From an uncultured Collinsella sp. (lineage in GTDB: Bacteria; Actinomycetota; Coriobacteriia; Coriobacteriales; Coriobacteriaceae), in NCBI GenBank assembly GCA_938005465.1, contig CALLNU010000006.1, forward strand, positions 1 through 64,000: DNA of 64,000 bases, written 5' to 3'. Below, one piece after another: positions 26,481 to 34,099 of this stretch. Under the pieces are notes generated by a model that was given only the letters and a program-made list of their open reading frames with translations, ran no database searches and was not told the DNA's origin. The translations under genes and the position numbers were made by a program. Positions within the stretch are counted from its first letter, which is position 1. Every line of letters begins with the position of its first letter.

Positions 26481-26981
26481 ACATGCCGGTATTCTTTATT
26501 CTTGCCGGGTATACGTTTAGGCCGAAGCCGTGGCGTGAGCTGCTGTTGTGCTGCTGATGTGGATTGGTTATACGGCGCGCCTAAGGGGGCTGGAGCCGAG
26601 CGTGAGCGAGCCTCTGCTGTTTATTGGAGCCGGTGTTGCTTGGCTTGTCCTTGCCGCGCTGAGTGGGGTGAGCTTTCGAGCCGCCGCGTGGATGGGTTTT
26701 TGGTTGCGACAGTTGCCGCTCTTGCCGGTAGCTACTGCGTGTGCTGGGTTTCGATGGCGTTGGAGAAGTTGAAAGACGTGCCGGTTTTGGGGTCCTTTGA
26801 GCGAGCGCTCGTGTTCTGCGGACAGGCCAGTCTTGCCATCTTTGCAATCCACGCGGTCGATTGGTTTATTCCTTGGCAGACCATGCCTCTGCTTATGACG
26901 CTGCCAGCATCGTGGCTCTTTGCGTCGATTGTGCGCCGCAGGTGCGACATAGGGTTGGTGTACGTGATCAAGAAGGCGTAA
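26477..26981 (+). pseudogene. Decayed acyltransferase 3 family membrane protein (5'-truncated, frameshifted)
   Basis: Three pieces of an acyltransferase 3 (OpgC/OafA-type) gene lie in different frames. The first, from 26477, reads FHMPVFFILAGYTFRPKPW, matching the family's FHMPLFF motif, and stops at 26557. The second, from about 26548, reads LLMWIGYTARLRGLE and further hydrophobic helices. The third, from about 26700 to 26981, reads SLAIFAIHAVDWFIPW and the final helix. The normal N-terminus is missing, so the gene is both truncated and frameshifted. It would have O-acetylated a sugar or lipid. The open frame 26502-26981 is only its last part plus noise. Confidence 0.7.
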
Positions 26982-27013
26982 CAAAAACGGGGAGGACCAA
27001 CTTGGCCCTCCCC
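26982..27013 (-). terminator. Terminator of the copy B module
   Basis: Read on the minus strand, GGGGAGG pairs with CCTCCCC and is followed by GTTTTTGTT, about 16 bases after the stop codon of the P-loop gene. Confidence 0.8.
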
Positions 27014-27029
27014 ACTATATCTAGTCTGT

Positions 27030-28031
27030 CTAGTCTGCCTTCAGGCACTCGGGCAAGACGTTTGCAACTGCATTCATCGCCTGCGGCCTCAGGTACTGCT
27101 CATTGAGCTTTGCCTTTCTGTAGGCGTAGCGAGTGTCTGCCGAGTACTTGATCAATACGTCGGTGAAGAATCGTTCCCAGCTTAGGTAGTCGCGGCTTTC
27201 GATATAGCTCGAAGGATCCTTGAGGATTTTTGGAATGTCGTTACTGGGAATGAGGCCAGATTGCAGAAGTGTCCACTCGAATGATTCCGGGAGGAACAAG
27301 CGAACGTTCTTGTAAACGCGCTGTCCGAGCACCTTTTCGATGTAGGGACCAAACGCTGCGCCGTCTCCAATGGCAAGAACGTTTTGCTCGGGGCATTCGT
27401 GAATTGTCCGCTTTAGATTTGCTACGCCGGTGGCGGTATAGCAGGGGATTCCGAGCCGGTTGCAAAGAGCGTCGTAGAATTGATAGCCAGATTTGCTATC
27501 CTCGACAACTACGGCGTCGGGTACCTCGAATCCAACATTTAGATCCTGATACAGCATGCTTGCCGTGTGGTCATATAGCGGCTTGGTCACCGAGTAGAAG
27601 CGCCTGTCGCTCTTGCGGCCATTGATTGTTTTACTCGTCGTGTTGACTAACTTCAGGATCTCATCAACGCTGTAGGGGAGCTCGTTGGCATCGCGACGAG
27701 ATATTAGAACAAAATAGTTGGACGAGCCGTTTACGGTTTTGGCGAAGTCCTTTGAGTAGATAAACTCGTTGCCCTCATCTAAAAAGACGATTGAATCTTC
27801 GATGATCGAAAGCTCGCGCTCCCAGCGTCTGCCGGAAAGCGTTTCACAAGGCACGTCGCAGCTGAGTGCAACGCCGCTTTCCGGTCCTCGGTCGTTGTAG
27901 TCGCGAATCATCGAGATGAGCGTCGTTTTGCCCGTGCCGCTGTTGCCGCGGATGAAGGAAATATTGCGTTTAAAGGTGAGCGTGTATTTGACTTTTGCGC
28001 GCTCCACGACAACGGTGTGTGATCCTTTCAT
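27030..28031 (-). CDS. P-loop NTPase with TOPRIM-like C-terminal motifs, copy B of a two-gene module
   Basis: A 333-residue paralogue of the protein at 19801-20775. It conserves Walker A (RGNSGTGKTT, about 28-37), DSIVFLDEG (79-87), SSNYFVLISRRD, LPYSVDEI, VVVEDSKSGYQFY (E177), VLAIGDGAAFG (D223) and LPESFEWTLLQSGLI. A variable stretch of about ten residues near 130-150 makes it slightly longer. Its ATG overlaps the stop of the DUF4869-like gene in a TAATG pattern, so the two are translationally coupled. What varies between copies is mainly the linker before the second half and the C-terminal tail, whereas the putative catalytic blocks do not vary. Function unknown; see copy A. Confidence 0.72.
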   Translation of the reverse strand: MKGSHTVVVERAKVKYTLTFKRNISFIRGNSGTGKTTLISMIRDYNDRGPESGVALSCDVPCETLSGRRWERELSIIEDSIVFLDEGNEFIYSKDFAKTVNGSSNYFVLISRRDANELPYSVDEILKLVNTTSKTINGRKSDRRFYSVTKPLYDHTASMLYQDLNVGFEVPDAVVVEDSKSGYQFYDALCNRLGIPCYTATGVANLKRTIHECPEQNVLAIGDGAAFGPYIEKVLGQRVYKNVRLFLPESFEWTLLQSGLIPSNDIPKILKDPSSYIESRDYLSWERFFTDVLIKYSADTRYAYRKAKLNEQYLRPQAMNAVANVLPECLKAD

Positions 28032-28480
28032 TACTCATCAACATCCAGAAAATCATTGGTGGCACCGACGAACTCCTGCATGTTCCTGACGATGCGGCCG
28101 TCGTTATTGATGCGAATCTCAAAACGCTTCCAGGGAAATTTCATGATGTGGTAAAGGGTCACCAGCACATCCTGCTCTTTGCCAATTTTGAGCAGCCAGC
28201 GGGCGCAGTTATCTCCGCAAGTGGATGCATTGAACACCATGTTTGGTAGATTGCGCACCAGCAGCAGCGTCTTAACGCCGCCGGACAGTTCGAGTGGGGT
28301 GATCGAGCCCAGCTGCTTGCTTACGATGTTGTGGGGGCCGATGAGCTCTGATCCGTCCACGCTTTTAATGATCTGTGCGGCCATAGGGTCTTCGAACCAT
28401 GAGTCCAAGTATGAGTTCCTAAAGTAGGTCTCGGTATCGTAGATGGAACCGGGGTAATCTCCCAGATGGATGCTTAGCAT
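28031..28480 (-). CDS. DUF4869-like protein, copy B of a two-gene module
   Basis: A 149-residue paralogue of the protein at 19354-19791, with the same blocks: MLSIHLGDYPG, IYDTETYFRNSY, LSGGVKTLLL, FNASTCGDNCARWLL and LYHIMKF. The ATG at 28480 has GGAGA upstream on the minus strand; the longer open frame to 28570 runs through a hairpin and promoter-like bases and is not supported. A TATAAT box lies at 28512-28517. The pair of conserved Cys in CGDNCA could bind metal or form a disulfide, but this is speculation. Confidence 0.75.
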   Translation of the reverse strand: MLSIHLGDYPGSIYDTETYFRNSYLDSWFEDPMAAQIIKSVDGSELIGPHNIVSKQLGSITPLELSGGVKTLLLVRNLPNMVFNASTCGDNCARWLLKIGKEQDVLVTLYHIMKFPWKRFEIRINNDGRIVRNMQEFVGATNDFLDVDE

Positions 28481-28511
28481 GCGAGTCTCCAGACGTTGTG
28501 TGGCTGCAACG

Positions 28512-28517
28512 ATTATA
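28512..28517 (-). promoter_or_regulatory. Candidate -10 box for the copy B module
   Basis: TATAAT on the minus strand, about 32 bases ahead of the DUF4869-like start. No good -35 hexamer is seen at the usual distance, because the adjacent palindrome occupies that place. Confidence 0.35.
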
Positions 28518-28518
28518 T

Positions 28519-28577
28519 GCCAGTAATAAAGTGCCGCCAGTAGCGAGGTTGCTGCTGGCGGCACTGGCATTACTGGC
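28519..28577. repeat. Two-stage palindrome between aroQ and the copy B module
   Basis: An inner stem (GTGCCGCCAG with CTGGCGGCAC, 14-base loop) is enclosed by an outer stem (GCCAGTAAT with ATTACTGGC), with a few unpaired bases between. It lies downstream of aroQ on the minus strand and may end the aro transcript, although no T-run follows. Confidence 0.6.
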
Positions 28578-28611
28578 GTGCGAATCGGGGTTGATGGATT
28601 TGCGCGCGAGA

Positions 28612-29049
28612 CTACTTTTCGAGTCGTTCCCTCAACAGCTCTAGCGCATGTGCGTAGCCCTGCAGGCCCTCACCGGTGATGGTGGCGAAGCAGGCCAGGC
28701 GGGCGTAGCTCACCTGGCGGAAGTCCTCGCGGGTCTCGACAGCGCTAATGTGGACCTCCACAGCCGGGATTGCGACGGCTTTGAGCGCGTCCAGGATGGC
28801 CACGCTTGTGTGCGTGTAGGCGGCCGGGTTGATGACGATGCCGTCGACCTTTCCGTAAGCCTCCTGGATCTTGTCGACGATGCTGCCCTCGTGGTTAGAC
28901 TGGAAGACCTCGACCTCGTCGAAGCCCTGTGCGGCACCCGCTTCCTGGCAGATCTGCACTAAGCGATCGTAGTTGTCGCTGCCGTAGATGCCTGGCTCGC
29001 GAATGCCGAGCATGTTGAGGTTGGGGCCGTTGATGACGAGTGCTTTCAT
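28612..29049 (-). CDS. aroQ: Type II 3-dehydroquinate dehydratase
   Basis: Third step of the shikimate pathway (3-dehydroquinate to 3-dehydroshikimate). The 145-residue length is normal for the dodecameric type II enzyme. ALVINGPNLNMLGIREPGIYG contains the flexible lid Tyr and Arg; FQSNHEGSIVDKI and INPAAYTHTSVAI supply further active-site residues, and VEVHIS carries the conserved His. The ATG at 29049 is chosen over an upstream in-frame start because it matches the family N-terminus. It is the last gene of the minus-strand aro cluster, separated from aroE-aroK by a terminator-like hairpin. Confidence 0.95.
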   Translation of the reverse strand: MKALVINGPNLNMLGIREPGIYGSDNYDRLVQICQEAGAAQGFDEVEVFQSNHEGSIVDKIQEAYGKVDGIVINPAAYTHTSVAILDALKAVAIPAVEVHISAVETREDFRQVSYARLACFATITGEGLQGYAHALELLRERLEK

Positions 29050-29070
29050 GGTTGCTTCCTTTGCAGTTGA

Positions 29071-29111
29071 AAAACCACCACAAAGGTGCCTGCCCCCTTT
29101 GTGGTGGTTTT
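29071..29111. terminator. Perfect 16-bp hairpin with A/T ends between aroE-aroK and aroQ
   Basis: AAAACCACCACAAAGG pairs with its exact complement around a nine-base loop. Both strands show a T-run at the stem end. It lies just past the aroE-aroK stop and 22 bases before aroQ, so aroQ expression may depend on read-through. Confidence 0.65.
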
Positions 29112-29113
29112 GG

Positions 29114-30364
29114 TTAGAGAGCGGGTGGGAGGGTGTCGAGGAGGGCATGGGCGGTGTTGGCGGCGCAGTCGCGTGAGTCGATGATGTAGTCGGCCCAGGC
29201 GCGGTAGCGCGGCATACGCTGCTCGGCCAGCTTGTCGATGCCGTCGCGCGCGGTGATGGGGCGGCCCTTGTGGGCGAGCTCGTCGAGCTTGCGGTTGAGC
29301 ATCACGATTTGGCTGTTTTGGTGCAGCAGAGGGTAGTTCTCGTCGCGCGTAACCACGCCGCCGCCGGTGGAGAGCACCAAGCCGCTGCGCTTGGAGATGT
29401 CGGCCAGCGCTGCCGTCTCCTGCTCGCGGAAGGCCGCCTCGCCGCGCTTGATGATAAAGTCGGCGCAGGGCATGCCCAGGCGTTCCTCGAGGGCGCGATC
29501 GAGATCGATGTGCTCGCGGCCCGTGAGCTGGGCGATCTGCTCGCCCACGCGGGTCTTGCCCGAGCCCGGCATGCCGATCAGCGCGATGTTCTGTTCGCGG
29601 CGTGACAGGCGCTCCGTTACGTCCAGGATCCTCTCGCGCGGGGTGGCTTTGCCGGTATAGCGCTCGACAGCTTGTGCCGCCTGGGCAACAAGCATAAGCA
29701 GGCCGCCGATGCAGGGGATGCCGCGGCGCTCGGCCTCGAGCATCAGGCCCGTGCGGGCGGGGTTGTAGACAATGTCGATGACGCCCTCGAGCGCATCGAG
29801 GCCTTCGAGCGTGCAAGGCGCGTCGGGGCAATGGGGGAACATGCCGGCGGGCGTGCAGTTGACGAGTAGGGAGGCGTCGGACTGCTGCGCGATATTGTCG
29901 TAGTTGACCTCGCTCGTGCGACCCACGGGTACGACGATGGCGCCCATGTCTCCCAGCACCATACTTGCCGTGGTGCCGGCGCCGCCGGTGGCACCGAGCA
30001 CGAGGGCCTTCTTGCCGGCAACCTCAACGCCCAACTCCTCGACCAGGCACTGGAAACCGAAGTAGTCAGTATTATCGCCGTGCAGGCGGCCGTCGGGCAG
30101 GCGCGTGATGGTGTTGACGTTGCCCATGCGCTCGGCGAGCGGGCTCAGCTCGTCCAGGTATTCCATGACGGCGCGCTTGTAGGGGATGGTCACGTTGGTG
30201 CCCTCCCATTCGTCGCCCGTCATAAAAGCCTCAAGATCCTCGGGCTCGCGCTCAAAACGCACGTACTCAAGCCCCGTCAGCTCCTTGTAGATGGTCGGGG
30301 TGTAGCTGTGGCCCAGCACGCGGCCCAGCACGCCGTAGGGGCGGGTTGCGGCGGTATCGGTCAT
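29114..30364 (-). CDS. aroEK: Fused shikimate dehydrogenase / shikimate kinase
   Basis: A 416-residue fusion. The first 265 or so residues are AroE (3-dehydroshikimate + NADPH to shikimate): NVTIPYKRAVMEYLD with the catalytic Lys, HGDNTDYFGF, the nucleotide loop VLGATGGAGTTASM, and NCTPAGMFP. From about 275 a shikimate kinase follows: IGMPGSGKTRVG (Walker A), DLDRALEERLG (substrate Asp), FREQE and STGGGVV. The start codon at 30364 directly abuts the pheA stop codon, so translation is coupled. Joining two consecutive steps in one chain is known elsewhere (for example in fungal AROM in a larger form) but is less usual in bacteria. Confidence 0.93.
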   Translation of the reverse strand: MTDTAATRPYGVLGRVLGHSYTPTIYKELTGLEYVRFEREPEDLEAFMTGDEWEGTNVTIPYKRAVMEYLDELSPLAERMGNVNTITRLPDGRLHGDNTDYFGFQCLVEELGVEVAGKKALVLGATGGAGTTASMVLGDMGAIVVPVGRTSEVNYDNIAQQSDASLLVNCTPAGMFPHCPDAPCTLEGLDALEGVIDIVYNPARTGLMLEAERRGIPCIGGLLMLVAQAAQAVERYTGKATPRERILDVTERLSRREQNIALIGMPGSGKTRVGEQIAQLTGREHIDLDRALEERLGMPCADFIIKRGEAAFREQETAALADISKRSGLVLSTGGGVVTRDENYPLLHQNSQIVMLNRKLDELAHKGRPITARDGIDKLAEQRMPRYRAWADYIIDSRDCAANTAHALLDTLPPAL

Positions 30365-31510
30365 CTAGAGCACCTCCGTGTAGCTGCCAAAGTAGGTGAA
30401 GCTCTCGCATACGTCGTCGATCGAATCGAGCAGGTCGTCGAGGGCCTTGCTGCCAAAGGGACAGTCCAGGTCAAAGTAGAACATAAACTCAAAGTCGCGA
30501 CCGGGGATGGGGCGGCTCTCGAGCTTGATGAGGTTGATGTTGAGTGCGTAGAAGCGCTCGAGCACGCGATAGAGGGCGCCCGGCTCGTTGGCCGTGGTGA
30601 TCATGAGCGAGGTACGGTTGGCACCGGGATAGACGCGTGGCTCGCGGCTGATGACGACAAAGCGCGTGTAGTTGTTGTCCGAGTCCTGGATGTTGGACTC
30701 CAGCACCTCCAGGCCATAGAGTGCCGCGCAGCTGCGCGATGCGATGGCGGCAACATCGGTGCGGTCGGAATTGGCGACCATCTCGGCCGACATGGCGGTG
30801 TTGGGGTACTTGGTGGCGTGCAGGTCGTGGGACTCGATAAAGCCCGCACACTGGGCAATGGCTTGGCCGTGGCTGTAAACCTCGCGCACGTCGGCGAGCT
30901 TGGTGCCGGGCTTGACGAGCATGTTGTGGTCGATCTTGAGGCGAAGCGAGCGCACGATGTGGAAGTCGAACTGGGCGAGCAGGTCGTAGACGGCGTTGAC
31001 CGAGCCGGCGGTGGAGTTCTCGATGGGCAGCACGCCAAACTCGCAGAAGCCGTCGCGCACAGCGCGCATAACGCCTTCGAAGGTCTCGAAAAACGCGATG
31101 TCGGGCACGTCGAAGAGTTTGCACGCGGCGATCTGGCTATAGGCACCTTCCACGCCCTGGCAGGCAACTGTGGCCGTTTGAGGGAAGGGCGTGTCAAAGG
31201 CTGCAGCCGTGGCGTGGGCCTTTTGCGAGACGGTGATGCCCTTGAGCTCGTTGATGTAGCGCTGCTGCTCGGCCTTGCTCATGCTCATAAGGAGGCGGAA
31301 CAGGGTGATGGTCTGCGCCTCGTAGCGCTCGGGCGCGCGGCTGGCGAGGTTGTTGAGTTTTGAGCGCTCGCGGGCGGGGTCAAAGACGGCCTTGCCCATC
31401 TCGATCTTTGATTTGGCGACCTCGGTGGCAATGTCCATACGCTCGACAAAGCTATTGAGGAGCGTGGTGTCGATGCCATCGATGGTCTGGCGAATATCGG
31501 CAAGGTCCAT
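30365..31510 (-). CDS. pheA: Chorismate mutase / prephenate dehydratase (P-protein)
   Basis: Makes phenylpyruvate from chorismate for phenylalanine synthesis. The 381-residue product has an AroQ-type chorismate mutase helix bundle (about 1-90, beginning MDLADIRQTIDGIDTTLL, with KSKIEMGKAVFDPARE). A prephenate dehydratase follows (about 110-285: VACQGVEGAYSQIAA, VLPIENSTAGSVNAVYDLL, and NYTRFVVIS with the catalytic Thr). A C-terminal ACT domain closes it (from about 295, NEPGALYRVLERF, LESRPIPG), which normally binds phenylalanine for feedback control. A REP/BIME palindrome separates it from aroC upstream. Confidence 0.95.
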   Translation of the reverse strand: MDLADIRQTIDGIDTTLLNSFVERMDIATEVAKSKIEMGKAVFDPARERSKLNNLASRAPERYEAQTITLFRLLMSMSKAEQQRYINELKGITVSQKAHATAAAFDTPFPQTATVACQGVEGAYSQIAACKLFDVPDIAFFETFEGVMRAVRDGFCEFGVLPIENSTAGSVNAVYDLLAQFDFHIVRSLRLKIDHNMLVKPGTKLADVREVYSHGQAIAQCAGFIESHDLHATKYPNTAMSAEMVANSDRTDVAAIASRSCAALYGLEVLESNIQDSDNNYTRFVVISREPRVYPGANRTSLMITTANEPGALYRVLERFYALNINLIKLESRPIPGRDFEFMFYFDLDCPFGSKALDDLLDSIDDVCESFTYFGSYTEVL

Positions 31511-31539
31511 GGAGGCCCCTTTCGTGAATCGTTGTGCGG

Positions 31540-31666
31540 GGGTAGTTAATTTGGGACGGGGCTATTTTAGCTACCCTTTGACTGTCGGCGAATCGATGGG
31601 TGCCGGGGCAAATATGAACCGGTATATGGGGGTAGCTAAAATAGCCCCGTCCCAAATTAACTACCC
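31540..31666. repeat. BIME: two inverted REP units between aroC and pheA
   Basis: Bases 31541-31576 and 31630-31665 are perfect reverse complements (36 bases) around a 53-base spacer. Each arm is itself a REP hairpin: it begins GTAGTTAA and ends TTAGCTAC with TTTGGGACGGGGCTATT inside. The same unit occurs around the RAYT gene at 57-58 kb, including similar spacer sequence (TTTG-CTG at one end, AACCG-TATAT at the other). It lies inside the aro transcript. Confidence 0.92.
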
Positions 31667-31680
31667 TTGGGGTGGGTGGA

Positions 31681-32778
31681 CTAAAGCTGGGCGGCGTCCT
31701 CGAGGAGGGCGTCCCAAATCGCGAGGGCAGCTGCTGCCTCGGCAACGGGGACGGCGCGCGGGACGATGCAGGGATCGTGACGGCCGTGGACAGAGAGCTC
31801 GGCGTTTTCCATGGCGTCCATGTCTACGGTCTGCTGCTCGCGACCGATGGAGGGCGTCGGCTTTACGGCCATGCGCCACATGACAGGCGCGCCGGTCGAA
31901 ATGCCGCCTAGGATGCCTCCGGCGTTGTTGGATTCAACCTCGATCTCGCCCGACTCTGCATCGATGCGATACGGATCGTTGTTCTCGCTGCCGCGCATGG
32001 CGGCCACGGCAAAGCCCATGCCAAACTCCACGCCCTTTACGGCGGGAATGCCAAACGCGATTTGAGCGATGCGGTTCTCGATGCCGTCAAACATGGGGTC
32101 GCCGATGCCCGCGGGAAGCCCGTAAATGCCGCACTCCACGATGCCGCCGATGCTGTCGAGTTCGTCGCGCGCGGCTAGGATCTCCTCGCGCATGCGGCCG
32201 GCTGCGGCGGCGTCAATGCACGGCAGATCGTTCGTAAGGATCGCCTTGCGGTCGGCCTCGCGATAGACCATATCGTCCATCGGCAGGTCGGAGATGCCGC
32301 CGATCTGCGCCACGTGAGCCATCACCCGAATACCGCGGGCCTCGAGTGCCTGCAGCGCAATGCCGCCGGCGATGCATAAGGGTGCCGTTAGGCGGCCGGA
32401 AAAATGCCCGCCACCAGCGACATCGTGCATGTTTTGATACTTTACGCGCGCAGGGAAGTCCGCATGTCCGGGACGGGGCTTGCGGCGCAGCTCGGAGTAA
32501 TCCTTGGAGCGCGTGTTGGTGTTCTCGATAATCGCGGCGATGGGCGCGCCGGTGGTATGTCCATCGACAACACCGGCGATGATGTGGGCGGCGTCGGCCT
32601 CGCGGCGTTTGGTCGCGGTCTCGTCGCGACCGGGGGCGCGACGGTCGAGGAAGGCCTGCAGCTGCTCCTGGTCAACAGCGATGCCCGCCGGGATGCCATC
32701 GAGTGAGCAGCCGATGGCGGGGGAGTGCGACTGGCCGAAAATGCTCAGATGCAATACGTTGCCAAAGGTCGAGGACAT
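31681..32778 (-). CDS. aroC: Chorismate synthase
   Basis: Last step of the shikimate pathway (EPSP to chorismate, needing reduced FMN). The protein has 365 residues. The FGQSHSPAIGCSLDGIPAG start contains the conserved His; the RPRPGHADF, GGGHFSGRLTAPL and NNAGGILGGISTGAPV blocks contribute to the FMN site in family order. The start codon lies one base after the stop codon of aroA. It is the last gene before the BIME interrupting the cluster. Confidence 0.96.
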   Translation of the reverse strand: MSSTFGNVLHLSIFGQSHSPAIGCSLDGIPAGIAVDQEQLQAFLDRRAPGRDETATKRREADAAHIIAGVVDGHTTGAPIAAIIENTNTRSKDYSELRRKPRPGHADFPARVKYQNMHDVAGGGHFSGRLTAPLCIAGGIALQALEARGIRVMAHVAQIGGISDLPMDDMVYREADRKAILTNDLPCIDAAAAGRMREEILAARDELDSIGGIVECGIYGLPAGIGDPMFDGIENRIAQIAFGIPAVKGVEFGMGFAVAAMRGSENNDPYRIDAESGEIEVESNNAGGILGGISTGAPVMWRMAVKPTPSIGREQQTVDMDAMENAELSVHGRHDPCIVPRAVPVAEAAAALAIWDALLEDAAQL

Positions 32779-32779
32779 G

Positions 32780-34099
32780 CTATTCCTCCTCGAGTGTGAC
32801 CTTGCCGCCCAACAGGCGGTAGTGGTCGAAGAAATCGGGATAGGACTTGTTGACGGCCTCGGCGCCGTGGATCACGACCTCGCCGGTGGCACGGCTCGCA
32901 GCGATGGCGGCCATCATGGCGATGCGGTGGTCGTTGTGCGAATCGACCTCGCCGCCGGTAAAGGCGTCGACGCCCTTGATGATGAGGTCGTCACCGGCGA
33001 TGCGCACCTGCGCGCCCAGCGCGGTGAGCTCGCGGGTGGTGGTGACCAGACGGTCAGATTCCTTGATGCGCAGGCGCGCACAGTCACGAATGAATGTGCG
33101 GCCCTGAGCCAGCGATGCCACGGCCGAGATAACGGGCACCAGGTCCGGAATGTCGTGGGCGCTCATCTCAAAGCCGGCGAGCTTGTCGGACTGGACGGTG
33201 GCGGCGTTCGTGGAGCGCACGATGCGGGCGCCAAAGCGCGAAAGCGCGGCAAGCACGTTGCGGTCGCCCTGCGCGGAGCTCAGCGACACGCCCTCCACGG
33301 TGATGGGGTCGGTGCCGATGGCGCCAGCGCACAACCAAAAGGCGGCGTTGGACCAGTCGCCCTCGACGGCCACGCTGCCGGGCGTGCGGTACGAGCCACT
33401 GCTCACGCGGAAGTTCGTGACCTCGGGCTGACCGTCCTTGGCGGGAATGCGCTCGACGTTGACCTCGACACCAAAGGCCTTCATGGCCTGGATGGTCAGG
33501 TTGATATAGGGGCGGCTCTCGATGAGGCCGGTCACCTGCACGCAGGAGGGCTGGGCCAGCAGCGGGGCCGCCAGCAGCAGGCCGGAGATATACTGCGAGC
33601 TCACGTTGCCCGGAAGCACAAAGGTGCCCGGGCGCATACGGCCGCTTGTCTTGAGCGGAAAACCGCCCAGGCCCTGCAGGTCGCAACCGGCGGCGATGAT
33701 CTCGTCCGAGAGCGGGGAGAGCGGGCGGGCGCCCAGGCGGCCCTGGCCCACGAAGGTGGCCTCGGCACCCAGCGCGCAGGCGACAGGCAGCATAAAGCGC
33801 AGCGTGGAGCCGCTCTCACCGCAGTCGAGCGTGCCGCCGGCAAGGGCCTTGAGCAGGCCAAATTCAATGCTCTTCATGGTGGGGTGGACCTGGAAGCCGT
33901 CCTCGACGGTCTCGATGCGGGCGCCGAGCGCCGTGAGGCAGCGTACCGTGGCCTCGATATCGGCGCAGGTCGTGTTGCAGGCAACGTGCGTCTCGCCGTT
34001 GGCAAGCGCGGCGCAAATGATGAGACGATGCGCCATCGATTTGGACGCGATGGCGGGAACGGTGCCCTTGAGCGGGGACGGGGTGATGCGGGCTAACAT
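32780..34099 (-). CDS. aroA: 3-phosphoshikimate 1-carboxyvinyltransferase (EPSP synthase)
   Basis: Sixth shikimate step (shikimate-3-phosphate + PEP to EPSP). The 439-residue protein begins MLARITPSPLKGTVPAIASK with the catalytic Lys in SKSMAHRLI. ESGSTLRFMLPVA, PGNVSSQYISGLL and a C-terminal SDRLVTTTRELTALG are the family motifs, as is HNDHRIAMMAAIA. The LDCGESGST form lacks the classic NAGT of E. coli and suggests a class II-like (glyphosate-tolerant) enzyme; this is an inference from motif wording. The ATG at 34099 overlaps the end of aroB by seven bases, so the two are coupled. Confidence 0.95.
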   Translation of the reverse strand: MLARITPSPLKGTVPAIASKSMAHRLIICAALANGETHVACNTTCADIEATVRCLTALGARIETVEDGFQVHPTMKSIEFGLLKALAGGTLDCGESGSTLRFMLPVACALGAEATFVGQGRLGARPLSPLSDEIIAAGCDLQGLGGFPLKTSGRMRPGTFVLPGNVSSQYISGLLLAAPLLAQPSCVQVTGLIESRPYINLTIQAMKAFGVEVNVERIPAKDGQPEVTNFRVSSGSYRTPGSVAVEGDWSNAAFWLCAGAIGTDPITVEGVSLSSAQGDRNVLAALSRFGARIVRSTNAATVQSDKLAGFEMSAHDIPDLVPVISAVASLAQGRTFIRDCARLRIKESDRLVTTTRELTALGAQVRIAGDDLIIKGVDAFTGGEVDSHNDHRIAMMAAIAASRATGEVVIHGAEAVNKSYPDFFDHYRLLGGKVTLEEE

